Positions 1-4,636 of a stretch of 7,125 bases of DNA are shown in pieces. The DNA is taken from assembly GCA_934255105.1 (NCBI GenBank), contig CAKQNH010000238.1:1-7125 (forward strand), read 5' to 3'. Position numbers and translations under genes: made by a program. This DNA comes from an uncultured Pirellulaceae bacterium (lineage in GTDB: Bacteria > Planctomycetota > Planctomycetia > Pirellulales > Pirellulaceae). A model generated the notes under the pieces. It did no database searches, was not told the DNA's origin, and worked only from the letters and a program-made list of their open reading frames with translations. Position 1 is the first letter of the stretch, and each line of letters starts with the position of its first letter.

Positions 1-604
1 CCGTCGGATGTGGTGGGACAAAGTAGTTCTGGATAATCGAGCGACCATGCAGCTCGCCTGGATATGAGAAGGGATCATTGGTCAAGTCCCAGGCCATCGA
101 GCCACTGCGGTCGACGACTAGACAGATGTCGTTGTCGACCCGCGTAGCGATCGAGTACTCTTCCAGCATGAACTCGTCGCGCCCGAGGAATCCTCCTAGG
201 GCGAGTAGCGCGGCTGAGCTCCCGACGCGCCTGACAAATGAAGCGTGTACACGTGTGGAGTTGATTGGCGTGGCATCGGGAGTGAACTCGTAGCGGCCGC
301 TGTCCTTCGGCCGAGCGTTACCGAAATGCACGTCGATGCTGCGAATTTCCAGCGGCGCTCCGGCCACTGTATGCCGCAAACAGATCTCTTTGCCACGGTT
401 GCGAGCCTCGGACATATCGCCCGTCATCCCGTAGACAATCGACGCCGCCTTCGCCGCCGCATCGCTGGCCAATCGCATTTCAGTTTTAGCTAGCGCGACG
501 TAGGCCGAGTTCATGTACAACGCGGCGACGATACTGAGCATTGTCAGCACGAACGCGGAGAGCACCATGATGGTGCCCTTTCGATTTGAATGTGGTCGCT
601 TCAT
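1..604 (-). CDS. TadG-like protein with vWA domain (3'-partial)
   Basis: Probable TadG-type protein of a tight-adherence (Tad/Flp) locus, anchored in the inner membrane with most of the chain outside the cytoplasm. The frame is open from ATG at 604-602 to the window edge (201 codons), so the C-terminus is missing. A basic N-terminus (MKRPHSNRKG) is followed by one hydrophobic helix at about residues 11-31, then a small-residue-rich stretch (SDAAAKAAS), as is usual for TadE/TadG-like N-termini. Residues about 159-170 read NDICLVVDRSGSM; D165, S167 and S169 make the DxSxS MIDAS metal site that opens a von Willebrand A domain. The hydrophobic segment lacks a glutamate five residues after its glycine, unlike the neighbouring TadE. 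There is no clear Shine-Dalgarno. The gene lies 78 bp downstream of tadE on the same strand, and its start overlaps the stop of a 14-codon frame as ATGA. The family call is firm for the anchor plus vWA layout; the exact pilus role is inferred. Confidence 0.88.
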   Translation of the reverse strand, partial: MKRPHSNRKGTIMVLSAFVLTMLSIVAALYMNSAYVALAKTEMRLASDAAAKAASIVYGMTGDMSEARNRGKEICLRHTVAGAPLEIRSIDVHFGNARPKDSGRYEFTPDATPINSTRVHASFVRRVGSSAALLALGGFLGRDEFMLEEYSIATRVDNDICLVVDRSGSMAWDLTNDPFSYPGELHGRSIIQNYFVPPHPT

Positions 605-682
605 GTTGACATCTGCTCGTTGAGGTAAATCCGGTGGTAGATCATGTTGAGTGGGGCAAGCAGCGGCGAACGTGTTGTAAGA

Positions 683-1129
683 CTACTCTCGTATCATGAA
701 GGCTTGTACTTGAAAGGCTCCCCCTTGGTCGCCAATGACATAGTTGGAAATGGTGTTGCTGCTCCACGGCACATCGATCCGAATGCGAATCTCGTCGCCC
801 GTTTCAATGTTCTCCAATCCAGTCTGGTAATCACTCGTAGGGTCGGCGGATCGTTTCATATGGCCAATAGAAATTGTTGCCCCCTGCACATTCTGCTGGG
901 ACAATAGCGTTTCCGCATGGCTTTGCACCGCCTCCGTATCGCTGATTTGCCGCGTGGCCACGCGACAAGTTTCATAAGCTGCGATTAGCGCCGACTGCTT
1001 GACCTGCAAGCGTTGGCAAATTTCAATCGAGCCAAACACCAGCGCGAAGAACGCAGGCAGCATAATCGCCAACTCGACGGTGGCTGTGCCCAACCTGGCC
1101 TTTCTGCTTTTGCGTTGAACTGGTCGCAT
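683..1129 (-). CDS. TadE-like pseudopilin
   Basis: Small TadE-family protein (148 residues from ATG at 1129-1127), expected to be an inner-membrane pseudopilin of the Tad/Flp pilus machinery. A basic leader (MRPVQRKSRKARLG) precedes the block TATVELAIMLPAFFALVFG. G14 with E19 at position +5 after it matches the type IV prepilin peptidase rule (cleavage G/TATVE), known for TadE and TadF processing by TadV. The hydrophobic helix covers about residues 15-36 and is followed by the typical amphipathic ...RLQVKQSALIAAYETCRVATRQ segment and a soluble domain ending in MIRE. GTG at 1138 could add three residues; ATG is preferred, but neither start has a recognisable Shine-Dalgarno. The gene sits 54 bp (from the ATG) after the DUF4114 gene and 78 bp before the TadG-like gene, all on one strand, consistent with an operon. 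No prepilin peptidase, TadA ATPase or secretin gene is visible here. Confidence 0.88.
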   Translation of the reverse strand: MRPVQRKSRKARLGTATVELAIMLPAFFALVFGSIEICQRLQVKQSALIAAYETCRVATRQISDTEAVQSHAETLLSQQNVQGATISIGHMKRSADPTSDYQTGLENIETGDEIRIRIDVPWSSNTISNYVIGDQGGAFQVQAFMIRE

Positions 1130-1183
1130 GGTTCGCACTGTGGGTAAGAATAACTGGTCTACTGAACTAAAGTCGCTGATCGC

Positions 1184-1945
1184 TTAGTGAGGCAGTGTGC
1201 TTTCGTCGTCTTCGTCCAGGTCATCGGCGTTGGTCTGCCCAATGTCGACCACAAATAGAGCATCGTTGTAATCAAGGTCACCGCCGCCAATGATGTCTTC
1301 AAAGCCGATCAAAATGAAGGGAGTGCCCGGCAACATGAAGGCGACTACGTGTTGCAGTGAATCAGAGTTTTGGGAAGGGTCGTTCCACAGCCACTGCTTG
1401 CCACCATTGACCGCATTGGAGATTAGAAAGAAGTCGAGCTGGAAGCCGCGATCGCCCGGGCCGATCTCGACGAAGTCACCGCATTTGAGCGGTTCCCACT
1501 CGGTTCGCGTCTTGCCCGATTTGATCGACGCGTCGGGGAATAGAACGGTCGGTGCACCACGCTTGGCAGCACCCGCTGGCGTCCAAGAAAAGCCTACCGT
1601 ATTGTGGTATCCAGCACCTTCAAACAAGAAGTAGATACGAATGTTCTTGTCCGACTTTGTACGCAAAAACAAGCGCGAGGCGTCGAGCTTAAACCCGCTG
1701 ACGCCAGTGAACACCACGCTCTCCGAAAGGTTGTCATCAATGATCTTCAGAAAGTCCGGCATGTAGTTGACGTAGAAATCCTGGCTACGAGCGTCCGAGG
1801 CGTACTCCATCACCGGCCCATGCACGGGCAAACCCAGTGGCCGCGCCGGCGATTGAACGGACGCAACTTTTTGTGCTGTCGCTGAGTTCAGGTCGACTGG
1901 GCCGAGCACGCACAGCATGGCGAGTACAAGTAGACGAAGCCGCAT
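1184..1945 (-). CDS. Secreted DUF4114 domain protein
   Basis: Exported protein of 253 residues with a C-terminal DUF4114 domain. The N-terminus MRLRLLVLAMLCVLGP...SATAQ is a Sec signal peptide with a likely cleavage after ATA (residue 24). The mature part contains LFEGAGYHNTVGFSW (about 108-121) and the signature IGFEDIIGGGDLDYNDALF (213-231); the Gly/Asp-rich GGGDLDYND part is the hallmark of DUF4114 and looks like a calcium-type acidic loop. The tail is strongly acidic (DDLDEDDE, 241-248), with no PEP-CTERM or LPXTG anchor. DUF4114 occurs in bacterial secreted and surface proteins; its biochemical role is not established. The start ATG at 1945-1943 is supported by a GGAGGT Shine-Dalgarno nine bases upstream, the best in the window, suggesting it begins a transcription unit. 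TadE- and TadG-like genes follow on the same strand, so a cell-surface or pilus-associated role is inferred. Confidence 0.88.
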   Translation of the reverse strand: MRLRLLVLAMLCVLGPVDLNSATAQKVASVQSPARPLGLPVHGPVMEYASDARSQDFYVNYMPDFLKIIDDNLSESVVFTGVSGFKLDASRLFLRTKSDKNIRIYFLFEGAGYHNTVGFSWTPAGAAKRGAPTVLFPDASIKSGKTRTEWEPLKCGDFVEIGPGDRGFQLDFFLISNAVNGGKQWLWNDPSQNSDSLQHVVAFMLPGTPFILIGFEDIIGGGDLDYNDALFVVDIGQTNADDLDEDDESTLPH

Positions 1946-2283
1946 CGTGGTTCACCTCCGCCGCGTGTGGAGACATCGCAGCAAAATCGAGTTGCAGAAC
2001 TTGAAAACCTGCCGCACTGAGGCGGCTAGTTGAACTGGGCCAAGGTTGCTGGCCTATTTCAAAGCTATGTCGGAATCCTGCGGGAGGACGAGTAATATTT
2101 CCGAAATCCAGCAAATAATGTGTATTGCCGCCTGTTAGCGCCACAAGCCTTAAACTCCGACCGAGCGCTCTGGCGTTATGGGCCGCATATAGAAGGAACT
2201 GCCCGGCATCGACATCCAACTCCAGGCCCGACTGACGGCAGGTCGCTCTACCGCCATAACAGGGGCTCGCTGAGTTTATTGCG
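1946..2283. other. 338-bp intergenic region, no convincing gene
   Basis: This gap lies between the small hypothetical gene and the DUF4114 gene and should hold the promoter of the DUF4114-tadE-tadG unit, but I see no consensus -35/-10 pair I would defend. It contains a short inverted repeat (arms at 2011-2015 and 2022-2026, GCCGC/GCGGC) in the presumed 5' leader, and weak dispersed inverted repeats (GTTATGG at 2175-2181 with CCATAAC at 2254-2260). A minus-strand frame stays open through the whole gap and into both neighbouring genes, but it runs over the strong Shine-Dalgarno and signal peptide of the DUF4114 gene and resembles no family I recognise. Confidence 0.5.
1954..1959 (-). promoter_or_regulatory. 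Shine-Dalgarno of the DUF4114 gene
   Basis: On the minus strand GGAGGT lies nine bases before the ATG at 1945 (GGAGG to ATG spacing). It decides the start of the DUF4114 gene and is notable because most other genes in this window have no clear ribosome binding site. Confidence 0.7.
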
Positions 2284-2667
2284 TCAGCATCCGTCCGCCC
2301 GTTGTAGTCCACGATTCGCGGATGTGCGGCAAAGCGTCTTCTCATCGTTGCAACCCGCTTGCCGCAAGGCGTCGTGCAGGCGGCATTCATCTAGCTGCTG
2401 GCGAAAGTCCATTAACTCATCATCTGCGACACCCTGCTCGATCATCGCTTCGCAATATTCGATTGCCCTTTGACAATCGGCGTCATTCGCAAATCCTCGT
2501 ATCCGATGGCAGCATTCGATCCCGAAAAGCCTCAGTTTGCGCGGCGCGACCTTAACGGCTAAGCCGTCGAGCAAGCGCAGCATCTCGACTGATGATTGAG
2601 AATCGTTCCATGCCTTAGCCTTATCGCTTGAAGCATTCTGATCGACAAAATCTGTATCGCTACGCAT
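2284..2667 (-). CDS. Planctomycete RKLRLF/CC.RI-motif hypothetical protein
   Basis: Small cytoplasmic protein of 127 residues, function unknown. Residues 27-56 (SVEMLRLLDG...RKLRLFGIECCHRI) match a pattern I recognise from large paralogous families in planctomycetes, in which a short helix and xRKLRLFxxxCCRRIW is followed by a helical segment with a conserved AVE..ERYADG-like stretch; here the counterpart is RAIEYCEAMIEQGVADDEL (67-85). Five or more cysteines and no signal peptide or membrane segment are visible. The sequence from about residue 105 (CNDEKTLCRT...) looks less family-like and ends early, while related proteins tend to run longer, so the C-terminus may be truncated or frameshifted. 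Start ATG at 2667-2665 has only a weak GGAA upstream. It is 146 bp from the peptidase gene. The family assignment comes from motif memory and is moderate. Confidence 0.65.
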   Translation of the reverse strand: MRSDTDFVDQNASSDKAKAWNDSQSSVEMLRLLDGLAVKVAPRKLRLFGIECCHRIRGFANDADCQRAIEYCEAMIEQGVADDELMDFRQQLDECRLHDALRQAGCNDEKTLCRTSANRGLQRADGC

Positions 2668-2778
2668 GAATTCGTTCCGACTCTTTACGTATGTCTACTG
2701 GTTTATCCCGGTTGCCGTCGCGTTTTCACCGTCTTTGACTGCCTGTTCAAAATACCCTCTCGGGCTACCAGCAGCAGT

Positions 2779-2797
2779 AGGCTCCTAGCTAGAGCCT
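2779..2797 (-). terminator. Weak hairpin after the DUF3267-like gene
   Basis: The arms AGGCTC and GAGCCT (2779-2784 and 2792-2797) pair perfectly around a 7-base loop, 17 bases past the stop of the membrane peptidase gene in the direction of transcription. There is no T-tract after it, so it is only a candidate terminator or 3'-end structure. The rest of 2668-2813 shows no gene. Confidence 0.25.
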
Positions 2798-2813
2798 TGT
2801 GAGCTCCAAATTC

Positions 2814-3449
2814 CTAAACAACGCGGGTTTGGCTGCCGCCGTGATCCACTAAATCTGGGGACATCATCGACCAGTACGTTGTCCAACCAGAATTGTGGAC
2901 CCATCCCCCGCGAGGAATGTTTACCACAACACGCAAGAATGTGACTGCGTCACCAATACATAGGGCGGCATGTATCAACACAATATAACTGCAAGCCCAA
3001 AAATACGCCGTTGTAAAAAATGGAATGGTCAGTGCCGGAAGGACGGACAATAAAACAAATGGTGCCGCTAACATCAAGAGCACCCGTTTTCGCTGGAGTG
3101 GTGCATCATAGACCACGTACCATACGCCGTGCCTGAGCCATATGCCGCTGACTAGCGAACGTGATGCCAGCGGAACGAGGTATCCAAGACAATGACATAG
3201 TTCATGCAGTGGCAGTAAAAGGAAAACAGGAAGCACTACAATGCCGGCGACCATCCATTTACTACTGATTTCCATCGAGGCGATCACTTGCGGCAAGCAC
3301 CAAAACCCTGCCAAGAGAAAAGCAATCAGACCCAACGAGGAGATTGCATTGGCCCACGTGAGATCCTTCGATGAAACCATCGGCGTCCAGCCAGCTTCTT
3401 TAACGTCCAGTGCCTCGCTCGGTGGGATAGGTCCAAGAATAAATCGCAT
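2814..3449 (-). CDS. DUF3267-like membrane zinc metallopeptidase
   Basis: Integral membrane protein of 211 residues (215 if GTG at 3461 is used), probably a zincin-type peptidase of the DUF3267 kind. With the ATG start, hydrophobic segments lie at about 34-57, 65-83, 122-145 and 147-167. HELCH at 82-86, at the end of the second segment, is a full HExxH zinc motif; a GDAVTFLRVV stretch at about 166-175 supplies an aspartate at the place where this family has a conserved D near the last helix, a possible third ligand. The substrate cannot be read from the sequence. The ATG at 3449-3447 is chosen, although the GTG at 3461 has a GGCGGA eight bases upstream and is a real alternative. It stands alone, 231-243 bp after the TOPRIM gene and 146 bp before the next gene. 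The proposed function rests on the HExxH motif and topology. Confidence 0.8.
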   Translation of the reverse strand: MRFILGPIPPSEALDVKEAGWTPMVSSKDLTWANAISSLGLIAFLLAGFWCLPQVIASMEISSKWMVAGIVVLPVFLLLPLHELCHCLGYLVPLASRSLVSGIWLRHGVWYVVYDAPLQRKRVLLMLAAPFVLLSVLPALTIPFFTTAYFWACSYIVLIHAALCIGDAVTFLRVVVNIPRGGWVHNSGWTTYWSMMSPDLVDHGGSQTRVV

Positions 3450-3482
3450 ATGGATACGCACAGATAACGTCCGCCACAGTCC

Positions 3483-3505
3483 CTGTCCCCGTCACGGGGC
3501 CACAG
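3483..3505 (-). promoter_or_regulatory. Hairpin in the leader of the DUF3267-like gene
   Basis: On the minus strand CTGT, a GG bulge, CCCCG, the loop TGA, CGGGG and ACAG form a nearly perfect hairpin just upstream of the start codons at 3461 and 3449. Further upstream, an AT-rich run contains TAAAAT at 3530-3525, a possible -10 box; a matching -35 (TTACGC at 3554-3549, 18 bp spacing) is poor. The hairpin could act in the 5' leader of the peptidase gene, or as a distal terminator of the TOPRIM transcript, though no T-tract follows it. Confidence 0.35.
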
Positions 3506-3626
3506 CACTTTGTTGGCGAACAATATTTTACCAAATTCGGTGTATGGTGCGTAAGAAATTCCGCTCCAGTTCGTCTATATACGGGCTGCCTCGGTTGAAT
3601 TGCTGCAAACGACTGCTGAAGATTCC

Positions 3627-3650
3627 TATCGCAAGCAAGTATCGCAAGCA
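3627..3650. repeat. Short tandem direct repeat, 11 bp x2
   Basis: TATCGCAAGCA occurs at 3627-3637 and again at 3640-3650, a 13-bp period, in the non-coding gap just downstream of the TOPRIM gene. Two copies only; no function can be assigned. Slippage or a protein-binding direct repeat are both possible. Confidence 0.6.
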
Positions 3651-3692
3651 GACCTGTCGAGACGAGTCGCTGTGAATGCCTCGAAAGTGTAG

Positions 3693-4535
3693 TCAGCTTT
3701 GTGAGCCGCCGAATATGGCGATGGCTGCCTGCGCGTCGGCGATGCCAAGCCGGAATGCGGTGCGAGTGGCGGGGTCGATACAAGTTGTCCGCAGCAATTC
3801 CGCTGGCATGCCACCCAGGCCACGCATGCGCAGCGTCTTCAAGCGGATTGCACCGGCTAGCTTGAGCTCGCGCTGAAGCTGCTGAAATTGCTCTTCGGTA
3901 TAGGCCAGTTGGCTCCTGCGCGGTGCATCGGGATGAGCCGTTTCCGAATAGCTGAGTTCAAATAGCGGCGAACGTATCACCTCAATGCGGCCAGCAGAGA
4001 GTAGAGCCGGGAATTGCTGGTAGAAGTAAATTAGCATCAACGCGCCACCATGAATCCCATCCGCGTCTGGATCGAACAACAGCAGGATTCGCGAGTAGCG
4101 GCAGCGAGCCGGATCCACTGGGGCGGGCGTTTTTGAGTTCTCTGTAGTGTGAAGCTCTTTGCTGGTGCTATCCTCGTGGCTAGTGCCATTCTCTTCGGTG
4201 TCGTTGTCTGCAGCACCATAGCCCAAGGCGTCGCGCAGTTCGCCAAACAAGACGTTCTCACGCAGCAAACGGGCTGAGGCTTTCAACGCATTGGCTGGCT
4301 TGCCTTGCATGGGCAATACGGCTTGGAAGTCGGGATCGCGCAGGCTGCATACCGACTGCGAAGCGGAGTCGCCTTCCACAATAAACAATTCAGCTCGCGA
4401 ATCGACGCCCTGCTGATGGCAGTTTTGCAGTCCGAGTTTAGGGCGTCGATTGAACATCTGCTTCCACGCATGCAAATTAATGTTGAAGCGGTCCAATGTG
4501 GCTCGACGCTCCGCGTCATCTGAGCTTTGGGGCAT
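3693..4535 (-). CDS. Free-standing TOPRIM protein (GyrB/ParE-type), no ATPase domain
   Basis: A 280-residue protein matching only the TOPRIM part of type IIA topoisomerase B subunits. Residues 47-59 (RAELFIVEGDSAS) hold the conserved E54 of EGDSA; RDPDFQAVLPMQGKPANALKA (66-86) matches the family's LPL.GK.LN..KA block; RILLLFDPDADGIHGGALML (149-168) holds the DxDxD metal site (D155, D157, D159); RSPLFEL (188-194) and MRGLGGM (237-243, KGLGEM-like) follow. All key metal residues are present. The GHKL ATPase and transducer domains, about 390 residues in GyrB, are absent; just 78 bp separate this gene from tolC. An acidic Ser/Thr-rich linker (about 108-140) interrupts the domain, and the protein ends at IFGGSQS, short of the usual GyrB tail. 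The first ~13 residues are partly encoded by a palindromic repeat, and the start lies in its loop with no Shine-Dalgarno; M27 (4457) is an alternative. Either a planctomycete-specific TOPRIM protein or a degraded gyrB paralogue; activity is unproven. Confidence 0.85.
   Translation of the reverse strand: MPQSSDDAERRATLDRFNINLHAWKQMFNRRPKLGLQNCHQQGVDSRAELFIVEGDSASQSVCSLRDPDFQAVLPMQGKPANALKASARLLRENVLFGELRDALGYGAADNDTEENGTSHEDSTSKELHTTENSKTPAPVDPARCRYSRILLLFDPDADGIHGGALMLIYFYQQFPALLSAGRIEVIRSPLFELSYSETAHPDAPRRSQLAYTEEQFQQLQRELKLAGAIRLKTLRMRGLGGMPAELLRTTCIDPATRTAFRLGIADAQAAIAIFGGSQS
4495..4517 (-). repeat. REP-like palindromic repeat, copy A
   Basis: A 23-bp unit that is the exact reverse complement of copy B (4542-4564), separated from it by 24 bp. 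It lies inside the TOPRIM reading frame, where it encodes DDAERRAT-type residues near the N-terminus. Its core CGACGCTCCGCGTC is itself nearly palindromic. Confidence 0.8.
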
Positions 4536-4541
4536 AATGCC

Positions 4542-4564
4542 GACGCGGAGCGTCGAGCCACATT
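4542..4564 (+). repeat. REP-like palindromic repeat, copy B
   Basis: Perfect 23-bp inverted partner of copy A. Together with the base at 4541, its core CGACGC-GGA-GCGTCG (4541-4555) is a 6-bp hairpin on its own, so the element has nested symmetry. The loop between A and B holds a second small palindrome, GGCATAATGCC (4531-4541), which contains the TOPRIM start codon. Confidence 0.8.
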
Positions 4565-4577
4565 AGCGGAGCATACC

Positions 4578-4597
4578 GACGCGGAGTGTCGAGCCAC
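4578..4597 (+). repeat. REP-like palindromic repeat, copy C
   Basis: Direct-repeat copy of B with one base change (GGAGCG to GGAGTG) over 20 bp; both are preceded by GCAT and a short variable spacer (GCATAATGCCGACG versus GCATACCGACG). It lies between the tolC hairpin and copy B, giving a three-copy cluster in about 100 bp. Confidence 0.75.
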
Positions 4598-4604
4598 TTT
4601 CTGG

Positions 4605-4636
4605 CGAACCCACTCAACGGCGAGTGAGTGGGTTCG
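4605..4636 (-). terminator. Perfect 12-bp hairpin across the tolC stop codon
   Basis: Arms CGAACCCACTCA (4605-4616) and TGAGTGGGTTCG (4625-4636) pair perfectly around an 8-base loop. The tolC stop codon (4616-4614) lies in the distal arm and the loop encodes part of the last residues, so the hairpin overlaps coding sequence. No T-tract follows on the transcribed side, so intrinsic termination is unproven; mRNA 3'-end protection is an equal alternative. Confidence 0.55.

Noticed and set aside
605..693. Frameshifted C-terminal extension of TadE into the gap
   Set aside because: The alternative frame hits a TGA at 696-694, so it could join only within the last few codons; the MIRE end is a natural TadE-like terminus.
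2131..2263. Possible integron attC-like site from GTTATGG/CCATAAC and CTGTTA/TAACAG pairs
   Set aside because: The pairs are oriented GTT...AAC rather than AAC...GTT, do not fit RYYYAAC/GTTRRRY, and no inner boxes or integrase are present.
1785..2390. Long minus-strand open frame (201 codons) bridging the intergenic gap
   Set aside because: It overlaps both the small hypothetical gene and the signal peptide of the DUF4114 gene in another frame, has low-complexity composition and no recognisable domain, and crosses the strong Shine-Dalgarno of the DUF4114 gene.
3241..3675. Plus-strand frame of 144 codons over the DUF3267-like gene
   Set aside because: It is antisense to a membrane protein with an HExxH motif and shows no family resemblance.
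4283..4597. Minus-strand frame overlapping the TOPRIM start (104 codons)
   Set aside because: It lies out of frame with the clear TOPRIM motifs, is rich in Arg/Ser/Cys, and covers two repeat copies; a shadow frame.
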